Source of the DNA: Streptomyces sp. AC1-42W
GTDB taxonomy: Bacteria > Actinomycetota > Actinomycetes > Streptomycetales > Streptomycetaceae
Length of the DNA stretch: 64,000 bases
Direction: 5' to 3'
Assembly: GCF_003248355.1 (NCBI RefSeq)
Contig: NZ_QKWY01000001.1
Coordinates: 2,810,001-2,874,000 of the forward strand
Positions within the stretch are counted from its first letter, which is position 1; the number at the start of each line of letters is the position of its first letter. This document shows, one piece after another, positions 15,583 through 24,190 of this stretch. The translations under genes were made by a program, and so were the position numbers. The notes beneath the pieces were generated by a model. The model searched no databases. It worked only from the letters and a program-made list of their open reading frames with translations, and was not told where the DNA came from.

Positions 15583-17376
15583 TCATGCGGCCGGACCGAA
15601 GTCGTCGCGGCGCAGGTTCTTGGCCAGCGCACGCTCGGTGATCGCCGCGGTGTCCTTGGCGGACGCGGCGCCGAGCCGGTCGGCGTCCGGCTCCCGGTAC
15701 CAGGGCTTGAGGTCGAGGAGCGCGGGGCGGATGCCGGTGGCGAGCAGCAGCGCGGAGCCCTTGGGCAGGGCGCGGATCGCGTCGGCCGGCAGCACGCGCT
15801 CCTGGCGCATGGAGACCGACGTGGACTTGCCCGACTCGCTGGTGGAGACCGAGACCGTACGGACGTCGTGGTCGCCCACCAGGCGGCTGAGTTTGTCCGC
15901 GAAGTCGGCGTCGTCGATGCCCGATCCGACGAGTTTGATCGTCGCGGCGGACCACAGGGCGTCCATCCCGGCCTCACCCCAGACCCGGACGCCCTGGCGG
16001 TAGGACTGCAGGATCGTGATCGGGATGACGCCCCGGGAGCCGAGGTGCGAGTACAGGTCAGGCAGGTCGGCGATCTTGCACACGTTGGCGGCCTCGTCGA
16101 GGATCGCGAGCAGCGGGGCGTCGAGTCGCCCGCCATCGCGTTCGGCCTGGATGACGGCCGCGCGCATGACCGCGTCGGCAGCGGCGGCGATGATCGCCGA
16201 GGCGGAGCCGCCGCCGTCCTTGGACAGCAGGAACAGGGTGTCCTTGCTGGTGGCGAACTCCTCCGGCTTGAACTCGCGGATCTTGCCGAGGCCGCTGGGC
16301 GGCGTGACCCAGGCGGCGATGGCCGGGTCGAGCAGGCAGCTCGCGTACTGCCGCGCGGTCTCGAAGATGCCGTCGCGGGTCTCGACGGCGCCGGCCACGG
16401 TGCCCTGGAGCTGGGCGGCGACCGCGTCGAGTCCGGCGTCCTGGAGCAGGTCGATGGGGGTACGGTCGGCCGGCGAGGCGAGCCAGGCCAGGACGTCGGT
16501 GATCGGCCGCCGGTCGCGGGCGGCGGCGAGGAACAGTGCGGTGAGCGTGTTGGCGGCGGCAGTGGACCAGAAGTCGCCCGCGTTCGACTCGTCCACGGAG
16601 GCGGTCACGAAGTGCCCGGCCAGGCGGCGGGCTCCGGCGAGATCGCGGGCGTCGGCGAGGATGTCCCACCACATCGTCCGGGGCGCGTGGGCGATCTGCT
16701 GCGGATCGAGCGTCCACACCGTGCCGGCTTCGGCGCGGGCCGCGAGCGTGGCGGTGTAGGCATCGCGGGCCGCCTTGTTGGAGGTCAGCAGCACCGGTCC
16801 GGGCGCGCGCAGGATCGCCGGGATCGCCAGACCGGAGGTCTTTCCGGACCGGGGCGCCATGATCGCCAGGATCACGTCCTCCCACGAGGAGCGGACCTCG
16901 CGCGCGCCGGGCGTGAGTGTGCCGAGCAGAACGCCGCGGTCGTCGGGGCTGACGTCCTTGGGCTTGGTGCCCTTGAGGCTCGGACGGAGATCGATCGCCT
17001 TGGCCGCGATCTTCTTGGGCATCAGGTCGGCCAGGTCGCGCTGGTCGGCCAGCCCCTTGGGGTTCCCGCGCAGCCGCAGCCACACCTTCGCGCCGAGCAT
17101 CGCGGCGGCCAGGAGGACGAGTGTGGGCAGGACGTAGCAGGCGCCGACGAGAACGGGCTGTGGAAGGTGCGGCCAGACCTCGTGGGGGTGGAGCAGCGCG
17201 TCGGTGGGTTCGTACGGGGTCCAGGGGCCGGACCTGGTGAGGGTGTTGGCGGTGTTGCCGAACAACCAGGCCAGCGTCCCGGCCCCCATCCCGAGGCTGG
17301 CGACGGACAGCATCAGGTACAGCAGGAAGTCGGTGCCGGTGGTGGTCGAGGGCGTGCTGGTGCGTGCAGGAGACAA
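15583..17376 (-). CDS. VirD4/TraG-type conjugation coupling ATPase
   Basis: This 597-residue protein links the relaxosome to the type IV-like secretion channel. Two membrane segments are visible at about residues 17-40 and 75-98. Walker A is APRSGKT at 174-180 and Walker B is LLAILDEAAN near 420, with a TraG-like C-terminal region. The start appears to be TTG 17376; no ATG or GTG gives a complete first membrane helix. It is the partner expected for the relaxase at 2163-3911 and the VirB4 ATPase at 22167. Confidence 0.85.
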   Translation of the reverse strand: MSPARTSTPSTTTGTDFLLYLMLSVASLGMGAGTLAWLFGNTANTLTRSGPWTPYEPTDALLHPHEVWPHLPQPVLVGACYVLPTLVLLAAAMLGAKVWLRLRGNPKGLADQRDLADLMPKKIAAKAIDLRPSLKGTKPKDVSPDDRGVLLGTLTPGAREVRSSWEDVILAIMAPRSGKTSGLAIPAILRAPGPVLLTSNKAARDAYTATLAARAEAGTVWTLDPQQIAHAPRTMWWDILADARDLAGARRLAGHFVTASVDESNAGDFWSTAAANTLTALFLAAARDRRPITDVLAWLASPADRTPIDLLQDAGLDAVAAQLQGTVAGAVETRDGIFETARQYASCLLDPAIAAWVTPPSGLGKIREFKPEEFATSKDTLFLLSKDGGGSASAIIAAAADAVMRAAVIQAERDGGRLDAPLLAILDEAANVCKIADLPDLYSHLGSRGVIPITILQSYRQGVRVWGEAGMDALWSAATIKLVGSGIDDADFADKLSRLVGDHDVRTVSVSTSESGKSTSVSMRQERVLPADAIRALPKGSALLLATGIRPALLDLKPWYREPDADRLGAASAKDTAAITERALAKNLRRDDFGPAA

Positions 17377-17453
17377 AGCGCGGTCCCGTTACGTGGTGCG
17401 AGAGGGGCGATGGGCTGGGGCCGGCGGGTTCTTCTGGTGATCACGAGGGGCTC

Positions 17454-17891
17454 CTAACGGCTGCGGTGGGCGGAGGTGGAGGGAGCCGCAGGCGCGGCCG
17501 AGGCCGTGGCGTCCAGGCGCGCCGGTGGCGCGACCGGGCCGGCGGTCGGCGAGGACGACGAGGCCGCGCCGCTGATCCGGTGCCGCCGGACCTCGTCGCG
17601 TACGGCGGCAATGGCTTCCTCGGAGACCAGGTCCTCGGCGACGTTCGCGTCGAAGCCCCGTGCGCGCAGGAGGCACGCGGCGCGCGTGGCCCGCCGCGCT
17701 TGTTCTTCCTGGGACAGTCCGTCGGGGAGCTGGTGCCAGACGTAGTGCGGCGGGACGGTCTGCTTCACGAAGCCGCACGCGACAAGCACCTTGTGAGCGT
17801 GCGGGTCGCCGCAGTCTGCGATCACCTCGTTGCTGAACGGCTTGCGGTAGATCTCGGCGTCGGTTCCGTACTCTTCGTGCAGGAAGGACAC
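17454..17891 (-). CDS. element paralogue family protein 1 (unknown)
   Basis: This 145-residue protein starts at GTG 17891 with a GAGAGG ribosome site. Its first 80 residues share a pattern with four other genes in this block: a short beta segment, GDPHAHKVLVACGFVKQ, an aromatic Tyr/Trp strand, then a helix RRATRAACLLRARGFDANV ending in a conserved hydrophobic turn. The Ala/Pro/Ser-rich tail is short. The role is unknown, but the family is confined here to the transfer gene cluster. Confidence 0.65.
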   Translation of the reverse strand: MSFLHEEYGTDAEIYRKPFSNEVIADCGDPHAHKVLVACGFVKQTVPPHYVWHQLPDGLSQEEQARRATRAACLLRARGFDANVAEDLVSEEAIAAVRDEVRRHRISGAASSSSPTAGPVAPPARLDATASAAPAAPSTSAHRSR

Positions 17892-17920
17892 GCAACGGCC
17901 TCTCTGATGAAGAAGTTTGG

Positions 17921-18622
17921 TCAGCGCGTCCGGTTCGGCCTGGACGCGAGCGGTGGAGCGGGAGCAGGCGCCTCGGGCGGGACGGCGGCCGTCGCGGGGC
18001 GCTGGGCGGCTGGGGCGGTCGCGTAGTAGCTGGCGACCCGCGCCTGCCAGCTCGGCTTCGCCGGCCGATCGAGTGCCCGCAGCTGGGCGTCGTGCAGGTC
18101 TTCGCCGAGAGAGGTGAGCGTTGCTGCGGCTTCCGCGAAGTCGTAGGACAGGTCCCAGCCGGCGTCAGTCTCGGACGCCTTGGCCTGCTCAGCGGCGGCC
18201 TCGAAGAACTCGCTGAGCCGGACGAGGACCCCGTCGTTGGGGTCGAGGACGTGGTCGGTCAGGCTGGCCGCGGTCGCGCATGTCTCGGCGCTGTTGAGCT
18301 CGTCGGTCAGCCGCAGGATCTGGTGGCCGTGGACACGTGTGCCCCGGGGATCGGAGGGCGTGGTGAGGGGGCCCGCGTGGAGATCGGGGCCGAGTTCGAC
18401 GCGGTAGCCGACGGCGGTGAGCATGCGGGCTGCGTGGCTGGCCATCTGGTTCTCACGGGCTTCGCCCATGTCCCAGGGCAGGCGGTACCAGAAGGACCGG
18501 GGCGTGGTCTCGATGACGAAGCCCGCGCGCTTGAGGAGAGTGGTGGCGAGTTCGTCTCCGCCTTCGGCGATGACGTTGCCGGTCGGATGGCGTGTGATGA
18601 CGACGTCGGGCGGGGTGGGCAT
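17921..18622 (-). CDS. element paralogue family protein 2 (unknown)
   Basis: This 233-residue protein has the shared N-terminal domain at about residues 4-85: VVITRHPTGNVIAEGG, LKRAGFVIETTPRSFWYRLP and a helix ending TAVGYRVELGPDL. Residues of about 95-185 form a helical domain absent from the shortest paralogue, followed by a Pro/Ala tail. ATG 18622 avoids overlap with the next gene; a longer in-frame start at 18721 is less likely. Confidence 0.65.
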   Translation of the reverse strand: MPTPPDVVITRHPTGNVIAEGGDELATTLLKRAGFVIETTPRSFWYRLPWDMGEARENQMASHAARMLTAVGYRVELGPDLHAGPLTTPSDPRGTRVHGHQILRLTDELNSAETCATAASLTDHVLDPNDGVLVRLSEFFEAAAEQAKASETDAGWDLSYDFAEAAATLTSLGEDLHDAQLRALDRPAKPSWQARVASYYATAPAAQRPATAAVPPEAPAPAPPLASRPNRTR

Positions 18623-18638
18623 CGTGGGGGTGGTCCGT

Positions 18639-19136
18639 TCAGAAGTGGGGGTTCTCGGTCGGCCGGTCGCTCGCGGAGGCGGCGTCCAGCAGCTCGGGCA
18701 GGTCCGCAGGGTCGGCGTCACGCTGGTCGAGCCACCAGCCGGCGCGGGTCAGCAGTCGTACGGCGTCCTCGATGGCCTCCCACTCCGCCTCGCTCGTGGT
18801 TCCTTCGACGACGAGCGCGGTGTACGCGGCGGCGACGAGCTGGTGGCGACAGCGGGCGGCCCATGCGACCGCGCGGTCGGTGCCGTCCAGCGGGGGCATG
18901 CGGTACTGCGCAGACCATGTCTCGGCCTCGGCCTGCTCGGTCGCCCTCCGCTTCGCGAGCCACTCGGTTGTGGCCTCGGTGGCATCCGTGCGGGAGGCCC
19001 GCCAGCAGCCGGCGCAGTCCCGGCCGGCGAGCCAGCGGGCGTATCCGGCACGCCGGTCGGCCGGACGGTCGGACAGATCAGCCTCCACCGTGTGACCGCA
19101 AGCGTGGTCGATGGTCCAGAACTTCTTCACGGACAT
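18639..19136 (-). CDS. hypothetical protein with HxCGH/CxxC zinc-like motif
   Basis: This 165-residue protein starts at ATG 19136 with AAGGAG 8 bases upstream. Near the N-terminus IDHACGHTVE and RDCAGCWRAS give a His/Cys set that could bind zinc. The rest is helical and rich in Glu and Ala. No function is known. It lies between two members of the paralogue family in the transfer region. Confidence 0.65.
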   Translation of the reverse strand: MSVKKFWTIDHACGHTVEADLSDRPADRRAGYARWLAGRDCAGCWRASRTDATEATTEWLAKRRATEQAEAETWSAQYRMPPLDGTDRAVAWAARCRHQLVAAAYTALVVEGTTSEAEWEAIEDAVRLLTRAGWWLDQRDADPADLPELLDAASASDRPTENPHF

Positions 19137-19168
19137 GAGCCGGACTCCTTGAACCTCGGGAAAGGGGA

Positions 19169-19942
19169 TCAGCGCGTACGACTCGGGGCGGACGGCGCGG
19201 CCTGGAGCCGCGGCCCTGGCTCGTCCAGCGGTTTCAGGGTGTTGCCGGGGCGGTTGGGGGACGACGCCATGGCGGCGCGCGCTCGCGCGGTGTGCGTGAC
19301 CTGGAGCCACTCCTGCCGCTCGGGCAGTGGCACCTCGGCCAGGGGCGGGGCGTTCTCGGGGGTCACGTCGGGCATGACGGCCAGTTCGAGCTGGGCACCG
19401 ACGAGCTGGTCGCCGAGGAAGGCGACGTGATGGGCGATGTTGCGCAGATGAAGGCCCAGCTCGTGACCATGCGGAGTGTCGAGCCGCTCACACCAGGCGG
19501 CGGCCGTGTCGATGAACTCCTCCAGGTCGAGCACGACGCCGTGGTGCTCGTCGAGGATCTCGCCCAGGACCTCGGAGACGTCCGCCGCGCGACGCAGCTC
19601 GTGCAGTTCGCCGGTCAGCGCGGTCAGGGACTGGCCGGGCCGTGTCGCCTGCGCAGGCACTCCGTCCGGAGTCGGGACCGGCGGTGGAATCATGATCCTT
19701 GGGTCGGCCGCGACGGAGAGACCGGCGTCCTGGAATTCGCGGGTCGCCCTGGCCACGGTCCGTACCGCCGTGTTGCGGGGCGTGTTGTCCGCCAGCAGGT
19801 AGACGTCGAGGTACTCGCTGTAGCGGAAGTGGTGCTTGCGCAGGACCTCGTCGAGGAAGGGTCGGGCGTCCGCGACGGCGGCGGCCACCCCGTAGTCGGG
19901 GTGCATCCCGAAGGCGACGTCCGGTTCGAGCTGCAGAGTCAT
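19169..19942 (-). CDS. element paralogue family protein 3 (unknown)
   Basis: This 257-residue protein has a shared N-terminal domain at about residues 8-85: FGMHPDYGVAAAVAD, LRKHHFRYSEYLDVYLLAD and a helix ending FQDAGLSVAADPRI. A second helical region (about 110-215) follows, with a Pro-rich tail. ATG 19942 has AAGGAG upstream. It is most similar in pattern to the proteins at 19969 and 20516. Confidence 0.65.
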   Translation of the reverse strand: MTLQLEPDVAFGMHPDYGVAAAVADARPFLDEVLRKHHFRYSEYLDVYLLADNTPRNTAVRTVARATREFQDAGLSVAADPRIMIPPPVPTPDGVPAQATRPGQSLTALTGELHELRRAADVSEVLGEILDEHHGVVLDLEEFIDTAAAWCERLDTPHGHELGLHLRNIAHHVAFLGDQLVGAQLELAVMPDVTPENAPPLAEVPLPERQEWLQVTHTARARAAMASSPNRPGNTLKPLDEPGPRLQAAPSAPSRTR

Positions 19943-19968
19943 CGCGTGGGCTCCTTGGTGAGTGCGGT

Positions 19969-20427
19969 CTAGCGGCTGCGGACCGGCTGCGGGGCGGAGG
20001 GGGCGGGGCGGTACTCGACTGCGGCGGCGGGCGGCGCAGGCGGTGCGCCCGCGCGGGCCGGGGACATGGCGGTGGCGGCCTGGGACCTGCGCTGCTGGGC
20101 CGCAGGCGCCACCGGTGAGGCGGAAGGTTTCTCCAGCCGCTCCAGGAGGCCCCGGCCCGTGCCGAGCCGGTTATGGGGCTGGAGGTCGTACGCGACATCG
20201 GCGTTGACCCTGTACTGTGCGGCCCTCAGGGACTGGACCGCCTGCGCCCCGCGCCGTACCGGGTCACGCTGCGGATCGGTCAGCCCGTACAGAATGCTGC
20301 CGGGCAGGCGCTCGAAGCCGACGAGCCGCAGGATGTGCTCGGCGACGTGGTTGTCGTGCGACGTCGCCGCCACGACGCCGTACTGGTCGTGATGGCCGAC
20401 AGTGATGTGCGGACGTGTTTCCGCCAC
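19969..20427 (-). CDS. element paralogue family protein 4 (unknown)
   Basis: This 152-residue protein is nearly a stand-alone version of the shared domain: ITVGHHDQYGVVAATSHD, LVGFERLPGSILYGLTD and LRAAQYRVNADVAYD. A short Ala/Pro-rich tail follows. The start is GTG 20427. It is the clearest template for searching the family. Confidence 0.65.
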   Translation of the reverse strand: MAETRPHITVGHHDQYGVVAATSHDNHVAEHILRLVGFERLPGSILYGLTDPQRDPVRRGAQAVQSLRAAQYRVNADVAYDLQPHNRLGTGRGLLERLEKPSASPVAPAAQQRRSQAATAMSPARAGAPPAPPAAAVEYRPAPSAPQPVRSR

Positions 20428-20515
20428 GAAGATGCACCTCGCAGAGGTCGGGGCCGTGCGGAGGACGAGGATGCGGCCGGAAAGCGGATTTGGTGTGGCC
20501 GTGGATTCGCGCTAG

Positions 20516-21880
20516 TCAGCGTGAGCGCGGCGGCCTGATGGAGTTGAAGAAGCGGATTGCCGGCGGACCGGCGCTCTTCTCGATCGCCGCGCTGATCTGG
20601 CGAGCGGCGTGTGGTGACCAGGCACGGGCAGCCTCGGCGCGTGTCGACCGGACCTGCTGTGCACGGAGCGGTCGGGTCGGTGGCGCGGGCGGAGCCTTGT
20701 CGGCGCGCGCGATGTCGACGAGGACGCCGGCGTTGTCCATCCAGGTCAGGGAGTAGTGCCAGCCCTCGGCGTTGCGCATGGCCGCGGCGTCCGCGAACAC
20801 CGCCTTCGAGCGAGGATGGTCGGGCAGGAGCGCCTCGGCGACCACCTGGAACTCGGCCTGCACCCGGGCGCCGCCGTCCAATGCCTCACGCAAGGCGCGG
20901 AGCCGGTACGCCCAGCGCCCGGCCACACGCTCTGCGGGGTCAAGGAGAGGAAGCGCTTCCTTCGCGTGCGCGACCAGAGCCGGACCGTGCTCGAGGAATG
21001 GCGCGAACTGCGCCCACATCTCCGCGTTCCGCACCTGCTGGCGCAGACCGTACCGCTCGTCGAGCGGCCAGTGATCGGCATCGCACAGGCTGTCTGAGAC
21101 CGCGTCCCATTCGGCCAGTACGCGCTGGCCGGCAGTCACCGACTTGGCGACTTGGCTGAGCCGGGTCTCGCGGACGGCCTCCTGGTACCGGGGCAGCAGG
21201 CGGGTTGTCACTCGGGAGGCCGCTCGCACCGGGTCGCTGCTCACGACGATGCCGTTGGGTGTCTTGGTGGTCGTGTCGAACCCGCTGCCTCGTGGCTCGA
21301 ACGCGGCGACGAGGAACTCGTGCTTGCGCAGGGGGCGGTCGGTGATCAGGAGCTCGATCCCTGAGTCACTGGTGAGCACGGCGCTTCGATGCGGGGTGAA
21401 TTCGGAGAGGGCCCAGCTCACGTGGCCGTAATCCCAGACCTGTTTGCTGAGCGGGAGCTGGCCTTCCTCCGCCGCGTGTTCGTGGACGGTGGCAGTCCAG
21501 GAGCCGGGGAGCCGGCCCGACAGTTCCTCGGCGAACTGGGCGAGATCGGCCCGCGAGTCCGGCTGGCGCGGTGACGGGGTCGGTGGGTGCGCGGGCTTTG
21601 AACCATGGGGCGGTGCCGGGCTGATGGGCATGGGGCCGTCGAGCGAGGCGTCGTCGATGGCGACGTAGTGGCTGGCCACAGCGCTGTAGAGCTGCTGAAG
21701 CGTCGCCCGGACCTCGTCCGGACGGCTGTCGCCGAGGACATAGGCGAAGTCGGGATGCCCGGTAGAGAATCCGGCATCGAGCAGCAGCCGGTTCGCGGAG
21801 CCGAAGTCGTCGTGGAGGGTGGCGGCGGTGAGGCCGAGCTGCGGGTGCTTGCCCAGCGTGATCCATGCCAGCTCAGCCAT
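20516..21880 (-). CDS. element paralogue family protein 5, large two-part form
   Basis: This 454-residue protein has the shared domain at residues of about 5-85 (ITLGKHPQLGLTAATLHD and DAGFSTGHPDFAYVLGD). After a Pro-rich linker, a larger module of about residues 120-400 contains a beta-rich part with a SDSGIELLITDRPLRKHE strand pair and a long helical part. ATG 21880 overlaps the upstream stop by 8 bp. Function unknown; the large second module is not seen in the other paralogues. Confidence 0.65.
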   Translation of the reverse strand: MAELAWITLGKHPQLGLTAATLHDDFGSANRLLLDAGFSTGHPDFAYVLGDSRPDEVRATLQQLYSAVASHYVAIDDASLDGPMPISPAPPHGSKPAHPPTPSPRQPDSRADLAQFAEELSGRLPGSWTATVHEHAAEEGQLPLSKQVWDYGHVSWALSEFTPHRSAVLTSDSGIELLITDRPLRKHEFLVAAFEPRGSGFDTTTKTPNGIVVSSDPVRAASRVTTRLLPRYQEAVRETRLSQVAKSVTAGQRVLAEWDAVSDSLCDADHWPLDERYGLRQQVRNAEMWAQFAPFLEHGPALVAHAKEALPLLDPAERVAGRWAYRLRALREALDGGARVQAEFQVVAEALLPDHPRSKAVFADAAAMRNAEGWHYSLTWMDNAGVLVDIARADKAPPAPPTRPLRAQQVRSTRAEAARAWSPHAARQISAAIEKSAGPPAIRFFNSIRPPRSR

Positions 21881-22064
21881 GGCGGGTCTCGCCCTCGTCG
21901 TGCGTGTCAGGGCGCCGGTCGGTCCCTCGCCGTGTCGCGTCCACGGGATCGCACGGGCTGGGGGTTACGGAGGCATGGCCGTGTGCGGTGTGGGCGCGGG
22001 CGGCGTCGGCGTAGAGCTGGACGAGGCGGCGCAGGCCGCGACGGATGGTGCGCTTCAGGGGCAT
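21873..22064 (-). CDS. small basic hypothetical protein
   Basis: This 63-residue protein has a basic amphipathic N-terminal helix (MPLKRTIRRGLRRLVQLYAD) and an acidic tail. Its stop overlaps the start of the 20516 gene by 8 bp, which supports coding. No recognised family. Confidence 0.45.
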   Translation of the reverse strand: MPLKRTIRRGLRRLVQLYADAARAHTAHGHASVTPSPCDPVDATRRGTDRRPDTHDEGETRHG

Positions 22065-22166
22065 GGCGGGGCGACTTCCTGTGCGGAGGGCGTGATGTGA
22101 CGACTGGCGAGGGGGAGCCGGGGCGGCGTGGGCGGCTCCCCCGAGGCGTGTACGGGAGCGGACGGC

Positions 22167-23672
22167 TCAGGTATGCATCCGGGCATCTGTGTCGAACAGC
22201 TCGCGCTCGTGCGGGTGGAGCAGATGTTGAGTAATGAACGACCGGCCCGCGACTTTCCACAGGCCGCGCCCCTTGGTGAGGGCGGAGACGGCCTGGGTCT
22301 CGACGCCGGTGAGGCCCAGCAGGGCGGCGGCGGAGCCGAGTTGGTCGGCTTCCTGGCGGTAGATGATGCGGGTGGAGCAGTCGGTGAGCAGGCCCTCGGC
22401 GAGGGCGCGGCCCCGGGAGCCGGCGTCGCCTGCGGTGAGCAGGTCGCTGAGGCGGTGGATGACCATCATGTTGGCGATGCCGAGCCCTCGGCTGAGCTTC
22501 CACTGGCTCTGCATGCGCTCCAGCAGGGCGACGTGCCGCATCACGCGCCATGCCTCGTCGTAGATCACCCACCGCCGTCCGCCGGTGGGGTCGGCGAGCG
22601 CGGACTCCATCCACGCGGAGGCGCAGGTCATCGCCAGGACGAGCGCGGTGTCGTCGCCGGCACCGCCGAGCCGGGAAAGGTCGATCGACAGCATCGGCGC
22701 GGCCGGATCGAACGCGACGGTGCTCGGCGCGTCGAACATGCCGGCCAGGTCGCCGTGCACCAGGCGCCGCAGCGCGTGCGCCAGATCCTCTGCCGCCCGC
22801 CCGAGACGTCCGGACAGGTCACCGAGCGCGGCGTCGAGCCGCTCGGGCGCGCCGAGGACGTACGCCACGTCACCGAGCAGCGGGGTGGTTCCGGCCTCTT
22901 CGGCGCGTACGACGGCCTGGTCGAGTGCCACGTCCAGGGCGGTGTGCTCCATCGGCTGCAGGTCGCGCCGTAGGACCGTCTTCGCGAGCGAGCCGAGGAG
23001 CAGCAGGCGCCGCTTGCGGACCTCGCCCGCCCAGTCGTCCTCGCTGACGCCGAACGGCCGGGCGGGGGCGTCCAGCGGATTCAGCCGACCGGGGAGGCCG
23101 GGGCCGAGGGCGATGGTCTGCCCGCCCAGCGCCTGGGCGACGACGGTCCATTCGCCCTTCGGGTCGCAGGGCACGTAGATGCGGTAGCCGAAGGCGACGG
23201 CGCGCAGGGCGAGCGACTTGGCCAGCGCGGACTTGCCCATGCCGATGATCCCGGCGAGCAGGATGTTCGGGTTCGTGAAGCCGTCGAGGCGTCCGTACAG
23301 CGCGAACGGGTCGTAGGTGAAGGCGGCCTCCGCGTGCACGTCGCGGCCCACGTAGATGCCCTGGGCGCCCAGGCCGCCCTCGGCGAGGAAGGGGTAGGCG
23401 CCGGACGCGGTGGCTGTGGTCATCCGGTGGGCGGGGAGCTTGAGCCGGCCGCCGCGGGCGGAGGTGGGACCGGGGCGTCCGGCGGCTGGGTAGGTGGCGC
23501 GCAGCTCGGGATCGATGCCGGTCGTGTTACGGCGGGTTTCTGGCCGGGAGGCGTGGCGGGCCTTGTCGCGGGCGGCGGCGAACTGGTCGCGTGCGGCGCG
23601 GGCCGTGCGGCGGTCGGTCTTGCGGGGGACGAAGAGCGGGCTGGCGCTGGCGCGGGTGGTTCGGGTGGGCAT
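22167..23672 (-). CDS. VirB4-like conjugation ATPase
   Basis: This 501-residue protein powers assembly or substrate passage of the conjugation channel. Walker A is GIIGMGKSA at residues 141-149 and Walker B is RWVIYDEAW near 345; the downstream MMVIHRLSDLL and Arg-rich segments match the VirB4/TraC C-terminal fold. It is shorter than full VirB4 proteins (about 800 residues) because the N-terminal VirB4-like part is carried by the separate SCO6880-type protein encoded next to it. The basic Arg/Ala-rich first 85 residues look disordered. Confidence 0.85.
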   Translation of the reverse strand: MPTRTTRASASPLFVPRKTDRRTARAARDQFAAARDKARHASRPETRRNTTGIDPELRATYPAAGRPGPTSARGGRLKLPAHRMTTATASGAYPFLAEGGLGAQGIYVGRDVHAEAAFTYDPFALYGRLDGFTNPNILLAGIIGMGKSALAKSLALRAVAFGYRIYVPCDPKGEWTVVAQALGGQTIALGPGLPGRLNPLDAPARPFGVSEDDWAGEVRKRRLLLLGSLAKTVLRRDLQPMEHTALDVALDQAVVRAEEAGTTPLLGDVAYVLGAPERLDAALGDLSGRLGRAAEDLAHALRRLVHGDLAGMFDAPSTVAFDPAAPMLSIDLSRLGGAGDDTALVLAMTCASAWMESALADPTGGRRWVIYDEAWRVMRHVALLERMQSQWKLSRGLGIANMMVIHRLSDLLTAGDAGSRGRALAEGLLTDCSTRIIYRQEADQLGSAAALLGLTGVETQAVSALTKGRGLWKVAGRSFITQHLLHPHERELFDTDARMHT

Positions 23673-23691
23673 GGCGGTGGTGCTCCGGTGG

Positions 23692-24147
23692 TCAGTGGCG
23701 GATCAGGCCGGTGAACGGGTCGCGCAGGTCGGCCGGGGTGTGGTCACGGCGGACGCGGGCGGCGGTGGCCAGGTGGCGCTGGCACATGGTGAGGTCGGGT
23801 GCGCCCTCGGGAAGGCGGGCCCGGCACGCCTCCCGCGTGGGGAGGCGGCCGGTGACTCGCGGCGGGGCCGCGTGATAGGCGGCGTGGAGGTGCTCGGCTG
23901 CCTGCCACAGCCGGACACGGCAGGCCCTCAGGTGATCGCCCTCGACGCCGGCCACCGGGGCGGTCCGCGCGGTGTGCGCGTCCAGCAGCCCGTACAGGGC
24001 GACCAGGTGGGCGTGCAGGGAGTCCAGTTCGGTGCGGCTGGCGGCGACCGGGGCGACGGGCATGTTGATGGCCCGGTGGAAGTCGAGCGCGGCGGTGGCG
24101 AACGGGACAAAGTCCGAAGCCAGTTCGGGCAGGGGCTCGGTCGGCAT
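23692..24147 (-). CDS. hypothetical helical protein between VirB4 and SCO6880 genes
   Basis: This 151-residue protein is helical throughout, with two cysteines (CRVRLW and MCQRHL) and no membrane segment. ATG 24147 has a GAAGGG ribosome site. It lies 20 bp upstream of the VirB4 gene in the same transcript. It is probably conserved with this transfer module; I cannot assign a function. Confidence 0.6.
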   Translation of the reverse strand: MPTEPLPELASDFVPFATAALDFHRAINMPVAPVAASRTELDSLHAHLVALYGLLDAHTARTAPVAGVEGDHLRACRVRLWQAAEHLHAAYHAAPPRVTGRLPTREACRARLPEGAPDLTMCQRHLATAARVRRDHTPADLRDPFTGLIRH

Positions 24148-24190
24148 GGGGTGCCCTTCGGTAGAGCGCGGTCGGTGGTGCTGGGCCGCG

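Noticed and set aside
15538..17457. Plus-strand 639-codon frame opposite the coupling ATPase
   Set aside because: It is the antisense shadow of the TraG/VirD4 gene; low-complexity translation, no ribosome site.
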